Positions 57,999-64,000 of a stretch of 64,000 nt of DNA are shown piece after piece. The number at the start of each line of letters is the position of its first letter. The stretch's first letter is position 1. The notes under the pieces are model-generated. The model had not been told where the DNA came from. It searched no databases and saw nothing but the letters and a program-made list of their open reading frames with translations. The stretch covers positions 1 to 64,000 of the forward strand of contig NZ_JAGHQU010000013.1 of the NCBI RefSeq assembly GCF_017744135.1, in the 5' to 3' direction. Position numbers and translations under genes: made by a program. This stretch comes from Endozoicomonas sp. G2_2 (GTDB lineage Bacteria > Pseudomonadota > Gammaproteobacteria > Nevskiales > Salinisphaeraceae).

Positions 57999-58649
57999 AT
58001 GGCCGGCTGCTGCAGCGAAGACGACGCCCATTTAGCGCGCATGCGCGAAAGCCAGAAGCGCGTGCTGTGGATGGTGCTGTTTCTGAACGCGGCCATGTTC
58101 GTCGGCGAGTTCACCGCCGGATGGATCGCAGGCTCGACCGCACTGCTCGCCGACTCGCTGGATATGCTCGGCGACACCATGGTCTATGCCCTGAGCCTCG
58201 CGGTGATTTCGCAGGGCGCACGTGCGAAAGCCCTTTCGGCCGGCTTCAAGGGCGCCATCATGCTCGGTTTCGGGGTGCTGGTCGCGGTGCAGCTCGTGTT
58301 CAAGCTCATCTACGGGCTGCCGCCCCAGGCGTCGCTGATGGCGATCGTCGGCGCGCTCGCGCTGGTGGGCAACATCGCCTGCCTGGCGCTGCTCACCCGC
58401 CACCGCGAGGATGACGTGAACATGAGTTCGGTCTGGGTCTGCTCGCGTAACGATCTCGTGGCAAACAGCGGCGTGATTCTCGCCGCCGGGCTGGTCGCCT
58501 GGACACAGAGCATCTGGCCGGACCTGCTCATCGGCGCCGCGATTGCGGGTCTGTTCCTACGCTCGTCCATTGGCGTGCTCGGCGAGGCCCGTACCGCGTA
58601 TCACGCCGCCGGCCGCGACAACGCCCCGCTGGCCGACGGGCATGGCTGA
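57999..58649 (+). CDS. CDF-type cation transporter, short form
   Basis: A 216-residue membrane protein with about six helices. It starts MAGCCSEDDAHLARMRESQK, with a Cys pair and acidic residues that may bind metal. Helix 2 has AGSTALLADSLDMLGDTMVY, the CDF site with the Asp pair. A further helix has WVCSRNDLVANSGVILAAGL, the matching second site. CDF proteins export Zn2+, Co2+ or Cd2+ by proton exchange. The usual long cytoplasmic C-terminal domain is missing, as in small CDF-like members. I chose the ATG at 57999; it fits the promoter just upstream. Confidence 0.87.
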   Translation: MAGCCSEDDAHLARMRESQKRVLWMVLFLNAAMFVGEFTAGWIAGSTALLADSLDMLGDTMVYALSLAVISQGARAKALSAGFKGAIMLGFGVLVAVQLVFKLIYGLPPQASLMAIVGALALVGNIACLALLTRHREDDVNMSSVWVCSRNDLVANSGVILAAGLVAWTQSIWPDLLIGAAIAGLFLRSSIGVLGEARTAYHAAGRDNAPLADGHG

Positions 58650-59217
58650 CAGCACGGCCGCCGACCCCGCGCCGATCGCTTCGCCCGACGCGGTGTTGCG
58701 TTTCTGGTTCGAGGAACTCACCCCCGGCGACTGGTTTCGTAAATCCGACGCCCTTGATCGCAAGATCGCAGACCGATTCGAGGCCACGCTGCGTGTCGCC
58801 GGTTCCAAAGGCCTTCGGGCATGGCGCGAAACGGCAGCTGGACGGCTCGCGGAAATACTCGTGCTCGACCAGTTCTCCCGCAATATCCATCGGGACAGCG
58901 CCCGCGCGTTCGAAAACGATGCCGCCGCGCGCGCCCTCACACGCGATGCGATCGACACGGGCGACGACCAGTCGCTTACACCCCAGCAGCGCGCGTTCTT
59001 GTATATGCCGCTCATGCACAGTGAGGCGCGCGCGGATCACGAAACAGCGCTCGCGCTGTATGAAAGCCTGGGCTTGCAAGGGCACCTCGATGCCGAACGC
59101 CAGCACTACCGGATCATCGAGCGATTCGGTCGCTACCCACACCGCAACGCCCTGCTCGGGCGCGAAAGCACACCGGATGAAAAGGCTTTCCTTGCCGAAC
59201 CCGGCTCGTCGTTCTGA
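58642..59217 (+). CDS. DUF924-family protein
   Basis: A 191-residue helical protein. It has AVLRFWFEELTPGDWFRKSD near the start, AGRLAEILVLDQFSRNIHRD and QRAFLYMPLMHSEARADHET, the hallmark segments of DUF924, a TPR-like fold with no known function. The ATG at 58642 overlaps the transporter gene by eight bases, so the two are probably co-expressed. The C-terminus (GRYPHRNALLGRESTPDE) is complete. Confidence 0.88.
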   Translation: MADSTAADPAPIASPDAVLRFWFEELTPGDWFRKSDALDRKIADRFEATLRVAGSKGLRAWRETAAGRLAEILVLDQFSRNIHRDSARAFENDAAARALTRDAIDTGDDQSLTPQQRAFLYMPLMHSEARADHETALALYESLGLQGHLDAERQHYRIIERFGRYPHRNALLGRESTPDEKAFLAEPGSSF

Positions 59218-59495
59218 AAACAGCCAACCGGCGTCGCTGGCTCGTTTTCTTGAGATACGGCGTGTGCACGAGGAGTGGTCCACCGTCGGTGACAATACCA
59301 ACCCCGCGTGTTCGGGCTGAGATCAACTGAATCAGGCGCGCTCTTTGCGACAACCCGTATTCGTTTTGGAGTTCAGGACGAACTTCGCGGATCGCGTCAA
59401 GTATCGAGTGGCCCTCTTTCGATGCCGCGCGCACGTGAAACAGCAGAGCGCACACAGTGAAGAGACTTGGCGCGATGTTGCTACAAGCAAGCCAG
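59218..59495. other. Intergenic region after the DUF924 gene
   Basis: About 280 bases between the DUF924 stop and the first tRNA-Arg trailer repeat. Overlapping short frames exist on both strands, but none has family similarity or a ribosome-binding site. It may include degraded copies of the downstream repeats; I cannot support a gene. Confidence 0.4.
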
Positions 59496-59595
59496 TTCGC
59501 GGCTGCGCCGCTTACTCCGCGGTTCGGATTCGCAACGCGAATCCGTCGAACCAACATCGTTCGTCTGTCGCAGGTTCGACCCTCGATACAGAACC

Positions 59596-59630
59596 ATGAA
59601 TAAGAGCGGTCGTTGACCGCTCTTATTCAT
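59596..59630 (-). repeat. Long palindrome of the distal trailer unit
   Basis: ATGAATAAGAGCGGTC, a three-base loop and GACCGCTCTTATTCAT make a perfect 16-pair stem. It repeats the palindrome found at the tRNA 3' end. Confidence 0.85.
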
Positions 59631-59633
59631 AGC

Positions 59634-59648
59634 GCCCCGAGCAGGAGT
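59634..59648 (-). repeat. Copy of the tRNA-Arg 3' end
   Basis: ACTCCTGCTCGGGGC on the minus strand repeats the 3' T arm and acceptor strand of tRNA-Arg. The following bases are GC rather than A-CCA. It marks the junction between trailer units. Confidence 0.8.
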
Positions 59649-59769
59649 ATTCGCGGCTGCGCCGCTCACCCTTCGGGCCCGCGTCGCTGCGCTCCGCGGT
59701 TCGGATTCGCAACGCGAATCCGTCGAACCAACATCGTTCGTCTGTCGCAGGTTCGACCCTGGATACAGA

Positions 59770-59810
59770 ACCATGAATAAGAGCGGTCGTTGACCGCTCT
59801 TATTCATGGT
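59770..59810 (-). terminator. Palindrome at the tRNA-Arg 3' end, possible terminator or processing signal
   Basis: ACCATGAATAAGAGCGGTC, a three-base loop and its exact complement give a perfect 19-pair stem that overlaps the encoded CCA. In RNA the hairpin would begin within the tRNA's own 3' end. It lacks a run of U after the stem, so it may be a processing or stability element rather than a terminator. Confidence 0.6.
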
Positions 59811-59883
59811 GCCCCGAGCAGGAGTCGAACCTGCGACCTGCCGCTTAGGAGGCGGCTGCTCTATCCTGCTGAGCTACCGGGGC
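59807..59883 (-). tRNA. tRNA-Arg (CCT)
   Basis: A complete 77-base cloverleaf: acceptor GCCCCGG/TCGGGGC with one G-U pair, anticodon stem GCCGC/GCGGC around CTCCTAA (anticodon CCT), T arm GCAGG-TTCGACT-CCTGC and encoded CCA at 59807-59809. It decodes the rare AGG codon. An unusual trailer of tandem repeats follows it. Confidence 0.97.
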
Positions 59884-60214
59884 ATTGCGCTTGCGCGGCG
59901 CTAGATTAACGCACCGCGACGCCGATCTCGACCCGTGACGGACGAGTAATGGGAGACAGGGCTATCGCTTGCGGCGGCAGGCAACGAAACCGGCAGTGGC
60001 GGAACTCAACGCCGCGTGTCACCAGTCCGGCGTCGACCGCGCCGATCGAGGCCGCCTGAGACCGCTGCCGGCACGCGTCCCACCGTTCGGCGCATCGGCT
60101 GGACCCATCGATCGATTAAGCCAGCGATACCCGATGCTGCGCCCCGACTTTGCCTGCTACGGCTGCGTGAGGAACGCGTATCGGCCCCACCCCGCCCGCC
60201 GCGACGCTTTATCG
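59884..60214. other. Intergenic region between tRNA-Arg and the TetR gene
   Basis: About 330 bases between divergent transcription units. It must contain the tRNA-Arg promoter near its left end and leads into the TetR promoter at its right end. Short frames on both strands show no similarity or ribosome-binding site. I see no gene here. Confidence 0.4.
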
Positions 60215-60244
60215 TTGACAGTATTTGTAGAGGCCAGCTAGCAT
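60215..60244 (+). promoter_or_regulatory. Promoter of the TetR-ligase operon
   Basis: A perfect TTGACA (60215-60220) and TAGCAT (60239-60244), 18 bases apart, place transcription start near 60251. That is downstream of an ATG at 60249, which supports the later start codon at 60279. Confidence 0.6.
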
Positions 60245-60249
60245 TCATA

Positions 60250-60263
60250 TGAAACATGTTTCA
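60250..60263 (+). promoter_or_regulatory. PsrA/TetR-type operator
   Basis: TGAAACATGTTTCA is a perfect 14-base palindrome containing GAAAC-N2-GTTTC, the form reported for PsrA boxes in Pseudomonas fatty-acid regulation. It sits on the expected transcription start and should be where the adjacent TetR protein represses its own operon. Confidence 0.6.
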
Positions 60264-60278
60264 CTAGTCACCTTAGCC

Positions 60279-60899
60279 ATGACGAGTAGCGACGGCGCTT
60301 CCCTGAAGCCGATCACCGCGCGTGGCGAGGCGACACGCCAGAAGATACTGTCGGCCGCCGAGGAAGCCTTCGGGCGCTCGGGATTCTTTCGTGCCTCGAT
60401 CAGCGATATCACGCGAGGCGCCGGGGTCGCACAGGGTACCTTCTATCTCTACTTCCAGAACAAGGAAGACGTACTCGGCGAGCTGGTACGGCATATGGGT
60501 CGCGAGTTGCGCCGCATGCTTACGCATTCCATACCCACCGGCCTGACCCGGCTCGACGCGGAGCGCGAAGGCATTGCGGCGTTCATGCGCTTCGTCTCCG
60601 AGCGGCAGAATCTCTACCGGGTGGTCCAGGAATCGCTGTTCGTCGACGAAGAGATCTACCGCGGCTACTACATGGACTTTGCCCGCGGCTACATGAGCGC
60701 ACTCGAAAAGTCGGTCGAAAAGAACGAAATCCGGGACGGCAATCTCGAGGTCTGGGTGTGGATTCTCATGGGCGTCGGCCATTTTCTGGGTCTGCGCTAC
60801 GGCCTGTGGGCGAAGAACGGCCTGGGCGATACCGAACTCGACGCCGTCATGGACTTCATTCGCAACGGCATCGCCGTATCGGAGCCGAACCGTTCGTGA
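60279..60899 (+). CDS. TetR/AcrR-family transcriptional regulator
   Basis: A 206-residue regulator. The N-terminal TetR helix-turn-helix (about residues 14-60) has RQKILSAAEEAFGRSGFFRA, SISDITRGAGVAQGTFYLYF and QNKEDVLGELV. The C-terminal ligand domain includes LYRVVQESLFVDEEIYRGYY. A fatty acyl-CoA ligand is plausible because the operon encodes a FabH-like protein and an acyl-CoA ligase, and the operator resembles a PsrA box. I chose the ATG at 60279 because the predicted transcription start lies after the earlier ATG at 60249. The stop overlaps the next gene's GTG. Confidence 0.88.
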   Translation: MTSSDGASLKPITARGEATRQKILSAAEEAFGRSGFFRASISDITRGAGVAQGTFYLYFQNKEDVLGELVRHMGRELRRMLTHSIPTGLTRLDAEREGIAAFMRFVSERQNLYRVVQESLFVDEEIYRGYYMDFARGYMSALEKSVEKNEIRDGNLEVWVWILMGVGHFLGLRYGLWAKNGLGDTELDAVMDFIRNGIAVSEPNRS

Positions 60900-61893
60900 C
60901 GCATGCCTGCGTGACCGGCCTGGGCGTTCATGTGCCCAAGGGCCGAATCACCGCGGCTGAAATCGCCCGGGCGAGCGCCCTGCCCGCGGCCGTGGTTCGC
61001 GACAAGCTCCGGGTCCATTAAAAACTCATCGCCGCGCCGCAAGATCACCCCACCGCGATGGCGGTGCGTGCCGCGCATCGAGCACTCGAAGAGGCCGGCG
61101 TCGCGCCACAACACATCGATGTCGCAATCTGCATCACCGAGGAGCACAAGGACGATCCGGTGTGGAGCGCGCGCGCCAAGCTCGCGCATGAACTGGGCGC
61201 GACCAACGCCTATGCTTTCGACCTTGGCCAGAAATACGGTGCGGCGGTACTCGCCTTCAAGCTCGCGCGCGATCTGATTACCGCCGATCCGCAAATCGAC
61301 ACCGTGCTCATCGCCGGCGGCTACCGAAACGGCGATCTCATCGATTATTCAGACCCGGCGGTACGCTTCATGTACAACCTCGCACCGGGCGCCGGCGCCG
61401 CGGTAATCCAGCGGGAGACGCCCGTCCACGCCATCCTCGGCAGCGCCATTCGCACCGATGGTGCCCTGGCCGATGACGTACGGGTGCCGGTAGGCGGCAC
61501 CAAGGCGCCGTCGACCGCTTATCCTGGCGCCGATTGTTGCCTGCGCGTACCCGACCCGGCGGGCATGAAGCAACGTCTGGCGTGTCGATAGCCGCATAAC
61601 TTCCAGCACTTGATCGACAAGGCCGTCGACCGATCCGGCGCCCGCAACGCGGATATCGCCTATCTCGCGCTGCTGGCCCGGATCGGGCTGCCCGGCCCGC
61701 CGCGCGCTCGATCTATCTCGACCGTTATGGCCACATGGGCCCCGTGAACCCGATTCTCAGTCTTACGCTGGCGCGTGACGCGGGGCGGCTGCAGCATGGC
61801 GGCCTTGCTGTGCTTGTGGCGGCAGGCATCGGCTATGTCTGGAACGCACTGTGCCTGCGCTGGCACGCGCCCACGCCGAATATGGCAGGCTGA
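60896..61893 (+). pseudogene. FabH-like 3-oxoacyl-ACP synthase III family, broken
   Basis: From a GTG overlapping the TetR stop, the reading runs THACVTGLGVHVPKGRITAA, is stopped by TAA at 61019-61021, continues in the same frame through DHPTAMAVRAAHRALEEAGV, ELGATNAYAFDLGQKYGAAV and IAGGYRNGDLIDYSDPAVRF, and meets TAG at 61589-61591. It resumes as NFQHLIDKAVDRSGARNADI, then changes frame near 61700 to YLDRYGHMGPVNPILSLTLA and GIGYVWNALCLRW. These are all FabH/thiolase landmarks. The active-site Cys position reads QKYGA instead of a Cys-containing ACAG-type motif. Two stops are each one C-to-T change from Gln codons. As read it cannot make a full protein. Confidence 0.8.
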
Positions 61894-61941
61894 CCACCGC
61901 GATTGATCACGCAAACGCAGGCGCCGCACAAGGAGGATTCG

Positions 61942-63453
61942 ATGGACATGTTCGACCTTCTCGGCCACCGCGCCCGTGCCACGCCAGACCGGCTCGCACT
62001 CGAGGATCTCGCCAGCGGCGAACGCTATACCTATGCGCGCCTGAACGAACAGGCATCGCGGTTCGCCGCCGCCGCAATCGAACAGTGGTCGCTCGTGCCG
62101 GGCGAGCGGGTCGCCTACCTCGGGCATAACCGGGCCGAATTCTTTGCCATGCTGTTCGGCTGCGCCAAGGCGGGGCTGATTCTGGTGCCGCTCAACTGGC
62201 GCCTCGCCCAACCCGAGCTGAGCAGCCTGCTCGACGACTGCACGCCGGCCGCGCTCATTCATGGCGACGAATTTCGACAAACGGCAACCGCACTCGCGGC
62301 CGAGCGGTCGGTGCTTCGCATCGCGATCGACGGCGACGACCGCAACGCGCGCCGCTATGCCCACGATCTCGCAGCGGCACAGCCGGACACGCGCCAGGTC
62401 GCCCCGCGCGACCCGGACACCCCCTGGTACCTGCTCTACACCGCGGGCACGACGGGCCGGCCCAAGGGCGTTATCCAGACGTTTCGGATGATGCTCGCGA
62501 ACCATCTGAATATCGCACCGGCGGTCGGGCTGACCGGCGAGGATGTTCTGCTCAACGTGTTGCCGCTGTTTCATACCGCCGGCATCAATCTCTACACCAC
62601 ACCGCTGCTGATCACCGGCGGCACGGTTCTCATCGCCCGGCAATTCGACCCGCGGGCGGCGTTGGACGTGCTCGAACGCCGCGCCACGGTATTCTTCGGT
62701 GTGCCTGCGGTTTACGAGGCCTTGCTTGCGCAGCCGGCTTTCGAAGGCGCCCGCCTCGACGGCGTACGCTCCTGGGGTTGCGGTGGCGCAGCCCTGGCAG
62801 CACCCGTTACGCAGCGCTTCGCCGATCACGGCATACGGGTACGCACCGGCATGGGGATGACGGAAACCGGGCCTACCGTTTTCCTTCTCGATGAAGCCCT
62901 CGCGCTCGACAAGATCGGCTCCGTGGGGCATCCCCAGCTTTTGGCCGAGGTGCGTATCTTCGACCCGAATCTCCAGGACGTTGCCCCCGGCGAATGCGGC
63001 GAGTTGCTCATTCGCGGACCGGGGGTGACCCCGGGCTACTGGCAGCAGCCGCACGCCACCGCCGATGCATTCGTCGACGGCGGCTGGCTGCGCAGCGGCG
63101 ATATCGCCCGCTGCGATCCCGACGGCTGCTACACCATCGTCGATCGCCGCAAGGACATGTTCATCTCCGGTGGGGAAAACGTCTATCCCGCGGAGATCGA
63201 AAAAGTGCTCGAGCACCACCCGGCACTCGCCGAACTGGCCGTCACCGGTGTACAGGACGCGCGCTGGGGCGAAGTCGGCAAGGCATGGCTCGTGCTCCGT
63301 CCGAGCGCCGCGCAACCAAGCGATGACGACCTCAAGCACTTCTGCCGCAAACAGCTGGCTTCGTACAAGATTCCGGCGCGCTTCGAATGGCTGGACGCAC
63401 TGCCGCGTAACGCCGTCGGCAAGATCACCAAACAGGCGTTGCGCGAGCACTGA
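61942..63453 (+). CDS. Long-chain acyl-CoA ligase (AMP-forming)
   Basis: A 503-residue ANL-family enzyme. Motifs are YTAGTTGRPKGV (ATP loop, about residues 164-175), the A5 motif GMGMTETGPTV, YTIVDRRKDMFISGGENVYP (A7-A8) and the A10 motif PRNAVGKITK with the catalytic Lys near the C-terminus. It activates a carboxylic acid as acyl-AMP and then acyl-CoA in the cytoplasm. The substrate is probably a fatty or aromatic acid; sequence alone does not decide. I chose the ATG at 61942, preceded by AAGGAGG at a six-base spacing. The upstream FabH-like gene is broken, but this one is intact. Confidence 0.92.
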   Translation: MDMFDLLGHRARATPDRLALEDLASGERYTYARLNEQASRFAAAAIEQWSLVPGERVAYLGHNRAEFFAMLFGCAKAGLILVPLNWRLAQPELSSLLDDCTPAALIHGDEFRQTATALAAERSVLRIAIDGDDRNARRYAHDLAAAQPDTRQVAPRDPDTPWYLLYTAGTTGRPKGVIQTFRMMLANHLNIAPAVGLTGEDVLLNVLPLFHTAGINLYTTPLLITGGTVLIARQFDPRAALDVLERRATVFFGVPAVYEALLAQPAFEGARLDGVRSWGCGGAALAAPVTQRFADHGIRVRTGMGMTETGPTVFLLDEALALDKIGSVGHPQLLAEVRIFDPNLQDVAPGECGELLIRGPGVTPGYWQQPHATADAFVDGGWLRSGDIARCDPDGCYTIVDRRKDMFISGGENVYPAEIEKVLEHHPALAELAVTGVQDARWGEVGKAWLVLRPSAAQPSDDDLKHFCRKQLASYKIPARFEWLDALPRNAVGKITKQALREH

Positions 63454-63918
63454 TCGCACGCTCGGCGCCGGGTCGCCGTGTTCCTTCACTACGTTTACCC
63501 GGTGTTGCGGTCGTTACGTATCGAGGTCGTGGCCGCCGTCGACTCATAAATTCCGTACGCCCCTTCCCTGAAAATCCGCGGCCACGAAAGCCTGATTCGG
63601 ACCAGCGGACAACACACCTGGCGATGGCCCTTTCATGCGCCGCCACCAGCCATATCCTCGGCGTTAGCCCTCTCAATTTGCTGCGGCGATCCGCGCACGA
63701 TCGTTGCGTTATACAGCAGTTGGTCGATTTGCGGAATTTAATTTCAATATTTTTTCTTTGCAAATGAGAGCCGTAGCGCCAAATCCCGAATTTGTTGCAG
63801 TGCATTACTTGAATATACAGCGATCGGCCACTAGGTTTAGCTGCGTACCGATTTTCAATACGACTTTCGTCTACGCCGCTATCAGATATCGAGCGTAGCG
63901 CCCTTTAAGGAGACAGAC
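63454..63918. other. AT-richer intergenic region before an exported protein gene
   Basis: About 465 bases. The left part is GC-rich without a gene. From about 63710 the composition drops, with a run of T at 63749-63758, as is common in promoter regions of strongly expressed envelope genes. A TATACA at 63814-63819 has a weak TTGTTG 16 bases upstream; I do not press this call. The last bases hold a clear AAGGAG ribosome-binding site. Confidence 0.4.
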
Positions 63919-64000
63919 ATGCAAAATCGCACTGTGACCCGTATCGCTTCCGTCGCTGTTCTGGCCAGCCTTCTCGGCTTCTCGACCCTGGGCTTCGCAC
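63919..64000 (+). CDS. Exported protein, signal peptide only (truncated by window end)
   Basis: The final 82 bases open a gene: AAGGAG six bases before ATG, then MQNRTVTRIASVAVLASLLG and FSTLGFA. This is a typical Sec signal peptide with a basic start, a hydrophobic core and a small-residue end where signal peptidase I would cut. The AT-rich upstream region and strong ribosome-binding site suggest a well-expressed envelope or periplasmic protein such as a porin or substrate-binding protein. The mature protein lies beyond the window, so no family can be named. Confidence 0.7.
   Translation, partial: MQNRTVTRIASVAVLASLLGFSTLGFA

Larger units (their letters stand above)
59496..59810 (-). repeat. 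Tandem trailer repeats behind tRNA-Arg(CCT)
   Basis: Two tandem units follow the tRNA on the minus strand. The matching segments GAACCATGAATAAG start at 59591 and 59768 (177 bases apart). The unit nearer the tRNA has a 23-base insertion relative to the distal one. Shared parts are a segment resembling the T arm (CAGGTTCGAC), a bulged hairpin (GATTCGC/GCGAATC), a GCGCAGC-rich segment and a long palindrome. The unit junction carries a copy of the tRNA 3' end (59634-59648). The layout resembles the tyrT/rtT trailer repeats of E. coli. Confidence 0.8.

Noticed and set aside
59496-59810. CRISPR-like repeat array
   Set aside because: There are only two long units in tandem with internal palindromes and tRNA sequence, with no short repeats and unique spacers, and no cas genes in the window.
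61660-63489. A 609-codon open frame on the minus strand across the acyl-CoA ligase
   Set aside because: It is antisense to a gene with every ANL motif, and its own translation shows no family pattern.

Overview
The window is a 64 kb chromosomal segment of a high-GC gammaproteobacterium. The evidence is the gene order thrS-infC-rpmI-rplT-pheS-pheT-ihfA-merR, a type II secretion cluster in gspC-N order with divergent gspA-gspB, and the RdgC, Cfa, LhgO and LrgAB families. Overall gene content suggests a halophile of the Salinisphaera kind, but that is inference.

Layout. 1-4400 is accessory DNA next to a tRNA-Pro(GGG) gene: the end of an IS3-family element, a decayed RES/Xre toxin-antitoxin pair, an excisionase-like gene, a tyrosine integrase and a small membrane-anchored protein. 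4402-14561, nearly all on the minus strand, is translation and repair core: tRNA-Pro, a MerR-type regulator, ihfA, pheT, pheS, rplT, rpmI, infC (with an AUC start), thrS, tRNA-Val and uvrB. 14782-31428 starts with tRNA-Asn and then carries the type II secretion system: gspA-gspB-DUF2845 leftward and gspCDEFGHIJK, gspLMN rightward, with a sodium:solute symporter translationally coupled behind gspN. 31398-32639 is cfa.

33084-40043 is the least conventional block. It holds an MDR dehydrogenase, a divergent 6-pyruvoyl-tetrahydropterin synthase homologue, a GT4 glycosyltransferase, a methyltransferase, a RibD-type reductase, a GTP cyclohydrolase II with a degenerate RibB-like N-terminus, a creatininase-family amidohydrolase and a protein I cannot name. 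Four of these overlap or nearly abut, and together they resemble a pathway from GTP to a modified, glycosylated pteridine or pyrimidine.

40205-59217 is mixed housekeeping: Na+/H+ antiporter, L-2-hydroxyglutarate oxidase, flavin reductase, AsmA, lysozyme inhibitor, M42 peptidase, LrgA/LrgB, hsp20-NIPSNAP-lon behind a sigma32-like promoter, ChaC, RdgC, an EAL phosphodiesterase, MOSC, a Pat-like acetyltransferase, a cation transporter and DUF924. 59496-59883 is tRNA-Arg(CCT) with tandem 3'-trailer repeats that each carry a copy of the tRNA 3' end and a near-perfect palindrome; tRNA-Val has a related trailer. 60215-63453 is a TetR-controlled fatty-acid locus with a PsrA-like operator, a broken FabH-like gene and an acyl-CoA ligase. 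The window ends in the signal peptide of an exported protein.
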